From contig NZ_CAJUHF010000037.1 in the NCBI RefSeq assembly GCF_910585845.1, positions 1 to 37,786 on the forward strand: a stretch of DNA of 37,786 nucleotides, in the 5' to 3' direction. Shown piece after piece: positions 15,487 to 24,142 of the stretch (position 1 is the first letter of the stretch; every line of letters starts with the position of its first letter). The position numbers and the translations under genes are program-made. The notes beneath the pieces are model-generated. The model was given only the letters and a program-made list of their open reading frames with translations. It was not told where the DNA came from and made no database searches. Source of the DNA: an uncultured Bacteroides sp. GTDB lineage: Bacteria; Bacteroidota; Bacteroidia; Bacteroidales; Bacteroidaceae.

Positions 15487-16023
15487 ATGGATACCATACA
15501 GATAAAAGACAAGACGTTCACTGTCTCCATCTGCGAGCAGGACATTCTGAAAGAAGTGACCCGCGTGGCCAATGAAATCAATCGTGACTTGGCAGGAAAG
15601 AACCCTCTCTTCCTCAGCGTGCTGAACGGTTCGTTCATGTTCACCGCCGACCTGATGAAACGCATCACCATCCCTTGTGAAATCTCTTTCGTCAAGCTGG
15701 CGTCCTACCAGGGCGTGTCGTCCACAGGAGTCATCAAAGAGGTGATCGGCATCAACGAGGACCTGACGGACCGCACGGTAGTCATCGTGGAAGACATCGT
15801 GGACACGGGTCTCACCATGCAACGCCTGATTGAAACCCTCGGCACACGTAACCCGAAGGAGATACACATCGCCTCCCTGCTGGTGAAACCGGACAAACTG
15901 AAGGTGGACCTGAACATCGAATACGTAGCCATGAAGATCCCCAACGACTTCATCGTGGGCTACGGACTGGACTACGACGGGTTTGGAAGGAACTATCCGG
16001 ACATCTATACAGTAGTGGAATAA
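15487..16023 (+). CDS. hpt: Hypoxanthine phosphoribosyltransferase
   Basis: A 178-residue purine-salvage enzyme that joins hypoxanthine or guanine to PRPP. The PRPP-binding motif VVIVEDIVDTGLT is at residues 98-110. SVLNGSFMFTADL (44-56) and VGYGLDYDGFGRNYP (157-171) are standard. The ATG at 15487 is chosen over 15454 because of the promoter box. The adk gene follows 32 bp later, so the two purine-nucleotide genes are probably cotranscribed. Confidence 0.95.
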   Translation: MDTIQIKDKTFTVSICEQDILKEVTRVANEINRDLAGKNPLFLSVLNGSFMFTADLMKRITIPCEISFVKLASYQGVSSTGVIKEVIGINEDLTDRTVVIVEDIVDTGLTMQRLIETLGTRNPKEIHIASLLVKPDKLKVDLNIEYVAMKIPNDFIVGYGLDYDGFGRNYPDIYTVVE

Positions 16024-16055
16024 AATCATATATTTATAAATCATAAATCTTAAAA

Positions 16056-16628
16056 ATGCTGAACATTGTAATTTTCGGTGCTCCCGGCTCAGGCAAGGGA
16101 ACACAAAGTGATAGAATAGTAGAAAAGTACGGTCTCAACCACATCTCTACCGGCGATGTGCTCCGTGCAGAAATCAAGAACGGTACCGAACTGGGCAAGA
16201 CCGCCAAAGGCTACATCGACCAAGGCCAACTGATCCCCGACGAACTGATGATCGACATCCTGGCCAGCGTATTCGACAGCTTTAAGGACAGCAAAGGCGT
16301 CATCTTCGACGGTTTCCCCCGTACCATCGCCCAAGCAGAAGCCCTGAAAAAGATGCTTGCCGAACGTAATCAGGCAGTAAGCGTGATGCTCGACCTCGAG
16401 GTGCCCGAAGAGGAACTGATGACACGCCTCATCAAGCGCGGACAACAGTCCGGCCGTGCCGACGACAACGAAGAGACCATCAAGAAACGTCTCGTCGTTT
16501 ATCATTCACAGACCGCACCGCTCATCGACTGGTACAAGAGCGAAGGCCTCTACGCCCACATCAACGGCTTGGGAGACCTGGAAACCATCACCGGAGAGAT
16601 CTGCACGGCGATTGACAAAGTGAAATAA
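16056..16628 (+). CDS. adk: Adenylate kinase
   Basis: A 190-residue cytoplasmic enzyme, AMP + ATP to 2 ADP. The P-loop GAPGSGKGTQ is at residues 8-17. HISTGDVLR binds AMP and DGFPRTIAQAEAL follows. The LID (about GQQSGRADDNEETI) is the short, zinc-free type. The leader contains CATATAT, CATAAAT and CTTAAAA steps directly before the ATG. It is followed by a large palindrome, probably the transcript end. Confidence 0.96.
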   Translation: MLNIVIFGAPGSGKGTQSDRIVEKYGLNHISTGDVLRAEIKNGTELGKTAKGYIDQGQLIPDELMIDILASVFDSFKDSKGVIFDGFPRTIAQAEALKKMLAERNQAVSVMLDLEVPEEELMTRLIKRGQQSGRADDNEETIKKRLVVYHSQTAPLIDWYKSEGLYAHINGLGDLETITGEICTAIDKVK

Positions 16629-16636
16629 ACTACGGC

Positions 16637-16734
16637 ACACGGATGCCACTGATTTAATAGATGACCACAGATTTATTTCCATCGGTTTACGGAGAAAAAT
16701 CTGTGGTCATCCGCTTCATCAGTGTCGTCCGTGT
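16637..16734. repeat. 98-bp palindromic element
   Basis: Perfect 15-bp arms GATGACCACAGATTT (16660-16674) and AAATCTGTGGTCATC (16697-16711). Outside are CACTGAT/ATCAGTG (16647-16653, 16718-16724) and ACACGGA/TCCGTGT (16637-16643, 16728-16734). It starts 8 bp after the adk stop. It may act as a transcription terminator or an RNA stabiliser, and it resembles the element at 32125-32205. Confidence 0.8.
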
Positions 16735-16951
16735 ACCATCCCCTCCCTCCTTCGGCTTCATCTCCACCCAATTTATGTCCTTAGAAACGAGGGTGCGTCC
16801 CGTCACCTTCCGGTTCTGCGCACACCTGTATTCGGGTATGAAGCGCACACGTACCTCCGTAAACTGCCGCGCCGACACCTCCTCTGGGGTATCCACCCCT
16901 GCCCGTTTGCTCCGCCCACGAGGTAGAACGTTCCCAGCCCGTCCAGCTCAT
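16687..16951 (-). pseudogene. Probable gene remnant, frameshifted
   Basis: On the minus strand, YNELDGLGTFYLVGGANGQG in one frame is followed in another by VDTPEEVSARQFTEV, RVRFIPEYRCAQNRKVTGR and INWVEMKPKEGG, ending at 16687. Both pieces look protein-like, and the DNA is more GC-rich than true intergenic sequence. An ATG at 16951 with a -7 box upstream leads into a third frame. I read this as the worn end of a larger gene, family not recognised. Confidence is low because composition alone supports it. Confidence 0.3.
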
Positions 16952-16989
16952 TATATAAATATCCTATAGATTGATTCTATCATCTTCCG

Positions 16990-16997
16990 CAAAGATA
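16990..16997 (-). promoter_or_regulatory. -7 box TATCTTTG facing the remnant
   Basis: Perfect TAnnTTTG on the minus strand, 39 nt before the ATG at 16951. It may be a surviving promoter of the remnant gene or chance in AT-rich DNA. Confidence 0.35.
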
Positions 16998-17115
16998 ACA
17001 TAGCCTATCCACATATGTAAGCACGACAAGGTAATATCTCTGCCCATTCACATAAAGACAAGGGTGATTTTAAGATTTTCTTGCCGACAACAGCCTATAA
17101 ATCGGGATTTATACG

Positions 17116-17123
17116 TAAATTTG
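17116..17123 (+). promoter_or_regulatory. -7 box TAAATTTG before the AAA-ATPase fragment
   Basis: Perfect TAnnTTTG, 31 nt upstream of the ATG at 17154. Confidence 0.5.
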
Positions 17124-17153
17124 CCTACTTAACCATTGAACCGCTTTTCGACG

Positions 17154-17282
17154 ATGTTAGAAGACTGCATACGATACCCGATAAGGTTACAGAATTTCGA
17201 ACAGATACGTACGCTGGATTGCGTGTACGTGGATAAGATAGAGAGCACTACCCGTACGATAGGCGAATGGAAAGTAGTATAA
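17154..17282 (+). pseudogene. N-terminal fragment of an AAA-ATPase-like protein
   Basis: A 42-codon frame reads MLEDCIRYPIRLQNFEQIR then LDCVYVDKIESTTRTIGEWKVV. The PIxxQxFExIRxxxxVYVDK pattern is the N-terminal signature of the Bacteroidetes 'predicted AAA-ATPase' (DUF1703-type) proteins, which are normally over 500 residues. Everything from the Walker A motif onward is gone. Promoter and start are still intact, so a short peptide may be made. It sits between adk and obgE as a deletion scar. Confidence 0.55.
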
Positions 17283-17296
17283 TGGAATTCACTAAT

Positions 17297-17324
17297 CATA
17301 AATCATAAATTATAAATCACATAT
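17297..17324 (+). repeat. 7-bp repeats abutting the obgE start
   Basis: CATAAAT, CATAAAT, TATAAAT and CACATAT run in four exact 7-bp steps and end on the base before the ATG at 17325. The motif and orientation match the leader of the exporter at 8311. Confidence 0.7.
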
Positions 17325-18488
17325 ATGGCCGAATCTAATTTTGTAGACTACGTAAAGATATACTGCCGCTCCGGTAAGGGCGGACGAGGTTCCACACACA
17401 TGCGTCGCGAGAAGTACATGCCCAACGGAGGTCCTGACGGCGGCGACGGAGGACGTGGAGGACACATCATCCTGCGCGGTAACCGCAATTACTGGACACT
17501 GCTCCACCTGAAGTATGACCGTCACGCACTGGCTGGACATGGTGAATCAGGTTCAAAGAACCGTAGCTTCGGCAAGGACGGAGCGGACAAAGTGATCGAG
17601 GTGCCCTGCGGCACAGTGGTTTATAACGCCGAAACAGGCGAATACCTCTGTGACGTCACCGAACACGAACAGGAAGTCATCCTCCTGAAAGGCGGGCGCG
17701 GCGGACTGGGCAACTGGCACTTCAAGACCGCCACCCGACAGGCTCCCCGCTTCGCACAGCCGGGCGAACCGATGCAGGAGATGACCGTCATCATGGAACT
17801 GAAACTGCTTGCCGACGTCGGACTGGTAGGTTTCCCCAATGCAGGGAAATCAACCCTGCTGGCTTCCGTATCTGCTGCCAAGCCCAAAATCGCCAACTAC
17901 CCTTTCACCACGCTGGAGCCCAATCTGGGCATTGTCTCCTATCGGGAAGGGAAATCATTCGTCATGGCAGACATCCCCGGTATCATCGAGGGTGCCAGTG
18001 CCGGCAAAGGTCTCGGATTGCGCTTCCTGCGCCACATCGAGCGTAACTCTTTGTTGCTCTTCATGGTGCCCGCCGACAGCGACGACATCCGCAAGGAATA
18101 CGAAATCCTGCTGAACGAGCTAAGCACGTTCAACCCCGAAATGCTGGACAAGCAACGGGTACTCGCCATCACCAAGAGCGACATGCTGGACCAAGAACTG
18201 ATGGATGAGATTGAGCCGACATTGCCTCAAGGTATTCCGCACATCTTCATTTCTTCCATCACCGGCATGGGACTTTCTGCGCTGAAAGACATACTGTGGG
18301 AAGAGTTGAATAAGGAGAGCAACAAGATAGAAGCAATCGTCCATCGCCCGAAAGACGTGAGCAGGCTTCAAGAGGAACTGAAAGAGATGGGCGAAGACGA
18401 AGACCTCAGCTACGAATACGTGGAAGAGGACGACGTGGAAGACCTGGAAGACTTCGAATACGAAGAGGAGGATTGGGAAGAGAAATAA
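17325..18488 (+). CDS. obgE: GTPase Obg
   Basis: A 387-residue ribosome-associated GTPase acting in 50S assembly and growth control. The glycine-rich Obg fold is at 1-158 (GPDGGDGGRGGH at 36-47). The G domain follows: G1 GFPNAGKST (169-177), switch I with YPFTTLEPN (192-200), G3 DIPG (216-219) and G4 TKSD (283-286). The C-terminus has no TGS domain; it is a very acidic tail (352-387), as in other Bacteroidetes Obg. Only 4 bp separate it from pgeF, so translation is probably coupled. Confidence 0.96.
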   Translation: MAESNFVDYVKIYCRSGKGGRGSTHMRREKYMPNGGPDGGDGGRGGHIILRGNRNYWTLLHLKYDRHALAGHGESGSKNRSFGKDGADKVIEVPCGTVVYNAETGEYLCDVTEHEQEVILLKGGRGGLGNWHFKTATRQAPRFAQPGEPMQEMTVIMELKLLADVGLVGFPNAGKSTLLASVSAAKPKIANYPFTTLEPNLGIVSYREGKSFVMADIPGIIEGASAGKGLGLRFLRHIERNSLLLFMVPADSDDIRKEYEILLNELSTFNPEMLDKQRVLAITKSDMLDQELMDEIEPTLPQGIPHIFISSITGMGLSALKDILWEELNKESNKIEAIVHRPKDVSRLQEELKEMGEDEDLSYEYVEEDDVEDLEDFEYEEEDWEEK

Positions 18489-18492
18489 TATC

Positions 18493-19302
18493 ATGAATAC
18501 CAACCCTATCCTTCTATACACCAGCCTGCCTGCCGACGTTACAGCCTTCAGCACCACCCGCCACGGCGGGTGCAGCCAAGGGGCCTATGCCTCGCTGAAC
18601 TGTACGTCCTATACTGGGGATATCACTGAGCATGTACGCCGCAATCAGAAGATACTTTGCGGTGCCCTGCCTCAGCATCCCCGCGAGCTCGTCATCCCCT
18701 ACCAAACCCACGGTACAGATGCCCTCATCATCGACATCACCTACCTCCAAGCCTCTGAAGAAGAACGCCAGATAATGTTGCAAGGCATCGACGCCCTGAT
18801 AACCTGCGAACCAGATATCTGCCTCTGCATCTCCACTGCCGACTGTATACCTATATTATTATATGATAAGCAACACCGCACCGTTGCCGCCATCCATGCC
18901 GGTTGGCGCGGTACCGTCAGTCGCATCGTCCTGCACACGCTGGAACATATGCGCGCCCTCTACGGTACGGACGGAAGGAACGTGACTGCCGTCATTGGTC
19001 CCGGCATCTCCCTACCAGCTTTCGAAGTGGGCGAAGAAGTCTATGAAGCCTTCCGCGAGCAGGGCTTCCCTATGGAATACATTTCCGAATGGAATCCCGC
19101 TACCCACAAACACCACATCGACCTCTGGGCCGCCAACCGTATGCAACTACAAGACTTCGGCGTACCTTCGGAGCAAGTGGAGACAGCGGGCATCTGCACT
19201 TACAACCAGTACGAGGATTTCTTTTCGGCACGCAGAATGGGGATACGGTCGGGGAGAATACTGAGCGGAATCATGATGAAAGAAAAGATCGCTCATCCTT
19301 GA
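18493..19302 (+). CDS. pgeF: Peptidoglycan editing factor, laccase domain
   Basis: A 269-residue member of the YfiH/PgeF (multicopper polyphenol oxidase, purine nucleoside phosphorylase) family. The metal-site residues are H73 in QTHG, C118 in STADC and H135 in HAGWRG; GPGIS (169-173) is conserved. In E. coli the protein removes wrongly built UDP-MurNAc-L-Ser; relatives act on purine nucleosides. Its place after obgE in one unit with hpt and adk fits either role. Confidence 0.9.
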   Translation: MNTNPILLYTSLPADVTAFSTTRHGGCSQGAYASLNCTSYTGDITEHVRRNQKILCGALPQHPRELVIPYQTHGTDALIIDITYLQASEEERQIMLQGIDALITCEPDICLCISTADCIPILLYDKQHRTVAAIHAGWRGTVSRIVLHTLEHMRALYGTDGRNVTAVIGPGISLPAFEVGEEVYEAFREQGFPMEYISEWNPATHKHHIDLWAANRMQLQDFGVPSEQVETAGICTYNQYEDFFSARRMGIRSGRILSGIMMKEKIAHP

Positions 19303-19372
19303 TTATGAAAGATAATCTTATTATTTTGCAACATTCCAAACGAAAGCATAAATCATTTAAACCATAAGCAAT

Positions 19373-20614
19373 ATGTCTATTATAAGAATCTTATTCCTGC
19401 TTATTTCTTTTGCTTTATGTACTTTTACATTGAAAGCACAAGAACCATCCACACCTTCTATAAAGGCATTGCATGCATACGCAACAAAAAACGGTATATC
19501 ACCCAAAGAATACATATTCAAACTTTTTGAGCAATCGGACATCATTGTGCTGGGCGAACGCGACCATCGTGACACCGTACAATACGACTTTTATTTGGAC
19601 GTACTCGCCGATCCCCGCTTTGCCGAACGCATAGGGTACATCTATACCGAAGTAGGCTCCAACAACATGACCGAAGAAGTAAACCAACTGTTACAAGGAA
19701 CTTACCCTACGGAAAAAGATTTCATAGAGAGCCTGTACACCTATTACCGGAAAAGCGAGACTTTCTACCCGCTATGGGAAAAGTACAATCGCATCAAGTT
19801 CCTCAAAGGTCTCTATGACATCAATCGGACATCTTCCAATAAAATCCGCCTCGGACTGACTGATTGCAAATTCTCATGGGAAGAAATCCGCACAACGGAA
19901 GATTACAAGAAGTTTTGGCACTCACCCGAAGTAAACGATCGCGACAGCTTGATGTGCACCCACTTCGCCGAGATGTACGCCCGCCAGACACCACTGAACG
20001 GAAAACGAAAAGCTTTGGTCATAACCAGCCAGCCACATGCCATCAACCACTCACAGTTCTTCAGGAGATGGAACAGAGATTACAGAACTCAAGGATGGTG
20101 GATGAAACAAACTTTCGGAGAAGAACGTGTCAAGATAGTCCTGATGAATTGGTTTGACTATAGGCTATTTGACGGACAAAACTTTCCGATGACGGGAAAA
20201 GGTACTTGGGACGCAGCATTCGAATTGATGAACTGCCGTCCGTTCGGCATCGACTTGCAGAACAATCCTTATGGAGAAACGGCCTTCAACGGTGTAGCCG
20301 GAGGTAGTGCCCTATTTATCAAAAACCGGAAATGGCAGGATGTAGCCGATGGACTTATCTACGATGCTCCTTTATACAATCATGTAGCAGCATGGGGAAT
20401 TGACGGACTTATACCCAAAGAATTTGAACCAGAAATCAAGCGTCGTACAGAATTGTACTGGAAAGTCGCTAACCCGAAAGAGGAAACGATACCATTCGAT
20501 GTGTTCATAAATGAGTATAACATATTCCACACTTACCCGGCTGCTTTCAAAAGCAAAGAAGATGTCAAACAACTCATTCAAAAGGTGTTGTCCGAACAGC
20601 AAGACAAGAATTAA
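19373..20614 (+). CDS. Secreted EreA/ChaN-like protein
   Basis: A 413-residue protein with a signal peptide (1-22, ending LKAQ) and no lipobox. Residues 56-74 (DIIVLGERDHRDTVQYDFY) and YIYTEVG (89-95) resemble the GExxH...E pattern of the erythromycin-esterase/ChaN/TIKI superfamily, whose members are metal or His-dependent hydrolases. ITSQPHAINHSQF supplies further His residues. The substrate is unknown and it is unlikely to be a resistance gene. AT content is higher than in obgE and pgeF. The leader shows CATAAAT and CATAAGC before the ATG. Confidence 0.55.
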   Translation: MSIIRILFLLISFALCTFTLKAQEPSTPSIKALHAYATKNGISPKEYIFKLFEQSDIIVLGERDHRDTVQYDFYLDVLADPRFAERIGYIYTEVGSNNMTEEVNQLLQGTYPTEKDFIESLYTYYRKSETFYPLWEKYNRIKFLKGLYDINRTSSNKIRLGLTDCKFSWEEIRTTEDYKKFWHSPEVNDRDSLMCTHFAEMYARQTPLNGKRKALVITSQPHAINHSQFFRRWNRDYRTQGWWMKQTFGEERVKIVLMNWFDYRLFDGQNFPMTGKGTWDAAFELMNCRPFGIDLQNNPYGETAFNGVAGGSALFIKNRKWQDVADGLIYDAPLYNHVAAWGIDGLIPKEFEPEIKRRTELYWKVANPKEETIPFDVFINEYNIFHTYPAAFKSKEDVKQLIQKVLSEQQDKN

Positions 20615-20687
20615 TCACATAAGGACATCTATTTATATGTTAATCAAACCATCAAACTCAAGAATTTAAAAACTCCATAAACTCCAA

Positions 20688-21353
20688 ATGTATAACATCA
20701 CCCTTTCCGAAGAAATCAAACGACATTGCCCCGAATACCGTGGTGCCGCCGTATTTGCAGAAGTGACAAACAGCACTTACAACGAAGGCTTATGGCAGGA
20801 GATTGCCGCATTCACCCAAGATTTAAAAGCCCACGACACCACGGACAGCATCAAAAACCAGCCCGTCATTGCTGCCACACGTGAAGCCTACAAACGTTGC
20901 GGCAAAGACCCCAGCCGTTATCGTCCCTCTGCCGAAGCCCTTCGCCGACGCCTGCTACGTGGACTGGAGCTTTATCAGATAGACACATTGGTGGACCTTA
21001 TCAACCTCGTCTCCCTCCGCACCGGACACTCCATCGGTGGCTTCGATGCAGACAAGATAGAAGGAACCAGCCTTGAACTCGGTATCGGACGCACCGACGA
21101 ACCTTTTGAAGGCATCGGACGCGGTGTACTCAATATTGAGGGACTCCCCGTCTACCGCGACCGCATCGGAGGTATCGGTACCCCTACCAGCGACAATGAG
21201 CGTACCAAGATGGATCTCCATACCCGCCACATCCTTGCTATTGTCAATGGATATAACGGACAGGAAGGACTGAAAGAGGCTGCCGAGATGATTCTGGAAC
21301 TATTGGTGAAATATGCTTCCGCCATCGGTGGAACGATACAATACTTTGAATAA
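20688..21353 (+). CDS. B3/B4 tRNA-binding domain protein
   Basis: A 221-residue protein consisting of a single B3/B4 domain as in the phenylalanyl-tRNA synthetase beta chain, with VIAATREAYKRCGKDPSRYRPSAEAL, LVDLINLVSLRTGHSIGGFD and YNGQEGLKEAAEMILELL. Free-standing versions are widespread. Related proteins may edit misacylated tRNAs or bind RNA, but the role of this group is not settled. It lacks synthetase catalytic domains. The M23 peptidase gene follows after a tandem repeat. Confidence 0.8.
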   Translation: MYNITLSEEIKRHCPEYRGAAVFAEVTNSTYNEGLWQEIAAFTQDLKAHDTTDSIKNQPVIAATREAYKRCGKDPSRYRPSAEALRRRLLRGLELYQIDTLVDLINLVSLRTGHSIGGFDADKIEGTSLELGIGRTDEPFEGIGRGVLNIEGLPVYRDRIGGIGTPTSDNERTKMDLHTRHILAIVNGYNGQEGLKEAAEMILELLVKYASAIGGTIQYFE

Positions 21354-21359
21354 TAAAAT

Positions 21360-21420
21360 GAAACAATACCTGCTGGTAAACAGGAAACAATACCTGCTGG
21401 TAAAATGAAACGATACTGTA
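21360..21420 (+). repeat. 24-bp tandem repeat, about 2.6 units
   Basis: Units start with GAAACAATACCTGCTGGTAAA at 21360 and 21384 and a partial one at 21407. The array fills the 72-bp gap between the B3/B4 gene and the M23 peptidase gene. Confidence 0.75.
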
Positions 21421-21425
21421 AATAA

Positions 21426-22151
21426 ATGAAAGCCCATCTTACATTTATCTTCTTACTATTTATCGCCTTGGACATCACAGCACAGAAAAAGAGGACCGCT
21501 TTCTCTGTCATGGAAACAAACCATGTACGTGTAACCACTCCAGGGCTCTTCCAAACAGACAACTCAATCATACTGCCCCTGCACGAGATATCGGACACGG
21601 CATACGCTTTCCCCCTACCCGGCGGCAAAATCATCTCGCCCTACGGACAACGTGGCAGGCGAGGACACAGCGGCATCGACATCAAAACACGTGCCCGAGA
21701 TACGATACGTTGTGCCTTCGATGGTGTCGTGCGGATGGCAAAACACTACAGCGCCTACGGCAATGTCATCGTCGTACGCCACGGATTCGGGCTGGAAACC
21801 GTCTACAGCCACAACGTCAAGAACTTGGTCCATAGCGGCGATACTGTCCGTGCCGGACAAGCCATTGCCCTGACCGGACGCACCGGACGTGCCACAACCG
21901 AACACCTGCACTTCGAAACCCGCGTCAACGGACAACATTTCGACCCGAACCTGGTCTTCGACATGAAACTGCAGACCCTGAACAAGCTACGTTTGGAATG
22001 CTCCAAACATGAACACGGCATCACCGTCAGGCCACTACCGACCATCTATCTGGAGCCTTGGCAAAAAAAATACCTGATGGAACGGCTTAAGTGTCCAAAC
22101 CTTTCATTATTTTTGCAAAACGTTTCACTAAAAGAGCAAATTGAACTTTAA
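21426..22151 (+). CDS. M23 family metallopeptidase
   Basis: A 241-residue secreted protein with a signal peptide (1-20, ending ITAQ). The LytM/M23 zinc site is intact: H81 and D85 in HSGID, the YSHN motif (127-130) with H129, and H160-L-H162. These enzymes cut peptidoglycan cross-bridges. No LysM or SH3 domain is present; the last 55 residues are basic and unassigned. The 3' end contains the phoH promoter. Confidence 0.9.
   Translation: MKAHLTFIFLLFIALDITAQKKRTAFSVMETNHVRVTTPGLFQTDNSIILPLHEISDTAYAFPLPGGKIISPYGQRGRRGHSGIDIKTRARDTIRCAFDGVVRMAKHYSAYGNVIVVRHGFGLETVYSHNVKNLVHSGDTVRAGQAIALTGRTGRATTEHLHFETRVNGQHFDPNLVFDMKLQTLNKLRLECSKHEHGITVRPLPTIYLEPWQKKYLMERLKCPNLSLFLQNVSLKEQIEL
22108..22115 (+). 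promoter_or_regulatory. phoH promoter inside the M23 gene
   Basis: Perfect -7 box TATTTTTG within the last codons of the peptidase gene, 46 nt before the phoH ATG. Confidence 0.5.
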
Positions 22152-22160
22152 AACATATCA

Positions 22161-23147
22161 ATGATAGAAAAACTGATTGTTCTTGAAGACATCGACCCGG
22201 TCATCTTTTACGGCGTAAACAACGCAAATATGCAGTTGATAAAGGCTTTGCACCCCAAACTGCGTATCGTGGCACGCGGTAATGTCATCAAAGTGCTGGG
22301 TGATGAAGAAGAAATGTGCGCATTCGAGGAAAACATCACCAAGCTGGAAAAATATTGTGCAGAATACAACTCTCTGAAAGAGGAAGTCATCATAGACATC
22401 ATCAGGGGTAATGCCCCGCAAGCTGAGAAATCGGGCAATGTCATCGTGTTCAGCGTCACGGGAAAACCGATCATCCCGCGTAGCGAGAACCAACAGAAGC
22501 TGGTAGAGGCTTTCTCCAAGAACGACATGGTGTTCGCCATCGGCCCTGCCGGCTCCGGAAAAACCTATACCGCCATCGCGCTGGCCGTGCGTGCCCTAAA
22601 GAACAAGGAAATCAAGAAAATCATCCTCAGCCGACCCGCCGTAGAAGCCGGAGAGAAACTCGGCTTCCTGCCCGGCGACATGAAGGATAAAATAGACCCG
22701 TATCTGCAACCTCTCTACGACGCCCTGCAGGACATGATACCTGCCGCCAAACTGAAAGAGTACATGGAACTGAACATCATCCAGATTGCCCCTCTCGCCT
22801 TCATGCGAGGACGTACGCTGAATGATGCCGTAGTCATCCTAGACGAAGCGCAGAATACCACTACCCAACAGATCAAGATGTTCCTCACCCGTATGGGTAT
22901 GAACACCAAAATGATTGTCACGGGCGACATGACTCAGATTGACCTGCCTGCTTCCCAGACTTCCGGTCTGGTACAGGCACTCCGTATCTTGAAAGGCGTA
23001 AAAGGTATCAGTTTTGTGGAATTGAACAAAAAAGACATCGTCCGCCACAAGCTGGTTACCCAAATTGTCGAGGCCTACGAGAAGTTCGAGAAGGAAGCAA
23101 AAGCGGAACGGGAGAAAAGAAAGGAAGAGGCAATGGCACGCAGATAA
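22161..23147 (+). CDS. phoH: PhoH family ATPase
   Basis: A 328-residue cytoplasmic protein. An N-terminal KH-like RNA-binding part (about 1-100) precedes the PhoH ATPase domain, with Walker A GPAGSGKT (128-135) and Walker B ILDEAQN near 228-234. It resembles YbeZ of E. coli, which works with the RNase YbeY in rRNA maturation. The C-terminus ends in a charged KEAKAEREKRKEEAMARR tail. purC starts 53 bp later. Confidence 0.93.
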   Translation: MIEKLIVLEDIDPVIFYGVNNANMQLIKALHPKLRIVARGNVIKVLGDEEEMCAFEENITKLEKYCAEYNSLKEEVIIDIIRGNAPQAEKSGNVIVFSVTGKPIIPRSENQQKLVEAFSKNDMVFAIGPAGSGKTYTAIALAVRALKNKEIKKIILSRPAVEAGEKLGFLPGDMKDKIDPYLQPLYDALQDMIPAAKLKEYMELNIIQIAPLAFMRGRTLNDAVVILDEAQNTTTQQIKMFLTRMGMNTKMIVTGDMTQIDLPASQTSGLVQALRILKGVKGISFVELNKKDIVRHKLVTQIVEAYEKFEKEAKAEREKRKEEAMARR

Positions 23148-23200
23148 TGCGTGCCCTCCCTCACTACAAGAATATTCAACCAATAAACACATATATTACA

Positions 23201-24142
23201 ATGAAAGCATTAACTAAAACAGATTTCAACTTTCCGGGACAGAAGAGCGTGTACCACGGAAAAGTACGCGATGTGTATAACATCAATGGTGAAAAGTTGG
23301 TCATGGTAGCTACCGACCGTATCTCAGCCTTCGACGTCGTATTGCCCAAAGGCATTCCTTTCAAAGGACAGATGCTGAACCAGATTGCCGCCAAATTCTT
23401 GGATGCCACTACAGACATCTGCCCCAACTGGAAAATGGCTACTCCCGACCCCATGGTGACGGTAGGTGTGATGTGCGAAGGCTTCCCGGTGGAAATGATT
23501 GTACGCGGTTACCTCTGTGGCAGCGCATGGCGTGCCTACAAGAGCGGCGTGCGTGAAATCTGCGGCGTGAAACTGCCCGAAGGCATGAAAGAAAACCAGA
23601 AATTCCCCGAACCCATCATCACCCCGACCACGAAAGCAGAAATCGGTGAACATGATGCCGACATCTCCAAGGAAGAAATCCTTGCCAAAGGTCTGGCCAC
23701 ACCCGAAGAGTATGCCTTGCTGGAGAAATATACCTTGACTCTCTTCAAACGCGGTACGGAAATCGCAGCAGAACGCGGCCTAATCCTTGTAGATACCAAA
23801 TATGAATTCGGCAAGCACAACGGCACCATCTACCTGATGGACGAAATCCACACTCCGGACTCCAGCCGCTATTTCTACTCCGAAGGCTACGAAGAACGCT
23901 TCTCCAAAGGAGAACCGCAGAAGCAGCTTTCCAAGGAGTTCGTACGCGAATGGTTGATGGACAACGGCTTCCAAGGCAAAGAAGGACAACAGGTACCGGA
24001 AATGACAGACGAAATCGTCACTTCCATCAGCGAACGCTACATCGAACTGTACGAACACATCACCGGTGAGAAGTTCGTAAAAGAAGATACCAGCGACATT
24101 GCCCAGCGAATTGAAAAGAACGTAACGGAATACTTGAAATAA
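23201..24142 (+). CDS. purC: SAICAR synthase
   Basis: A 313-residue purine-biosynthesis enzyme that joins aspartate to CAIR. GKVRDVY (20-26) and DRISAFDVVLP near the N-terminus form the ATP-binding part, and GSAWRAYKSG is conserved. The ATG at 23201 is used: the longer frame from 23147 overlaps the phoH stop and adds 18 unlikely residues. The long form (over 300 residues) is usual in Bacteroidetes, compared with about 237 in E. coli. Confidence 0.96.
   Translation: MKALTKTDFNFPGQKSVYHGKVRDVYNINGEKLVMVATDRISAFDVVLPKGIPFKGQMLNQIAAKFLDATTDICPNWKMATPDPMVTVGVMCEGFPVEMIVRGYLCGSAWRAYKSGVREICGVKLPEGMKENQKFPEPIITPTTKAEIGEHDADISKEEILAKGLATPEEYALLEKYTLTLFKRGTEIAAERGLILVDTKYEFGKHNGTIYLMDEIHTPDSSRYFYSEGYEERFSKGEPQKQLSKEFVREWLMDNGFQGKEGQQVPEMTDEIVTSISERYIELYEHITGEKFVKEDTSDIAQRIEKNVTEYLK

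Noticed and set aside
23147..23200. Extended start of purC
   Set aside because: It begins on the phoH stop codon and adds residues not found in SAICAR synthases.
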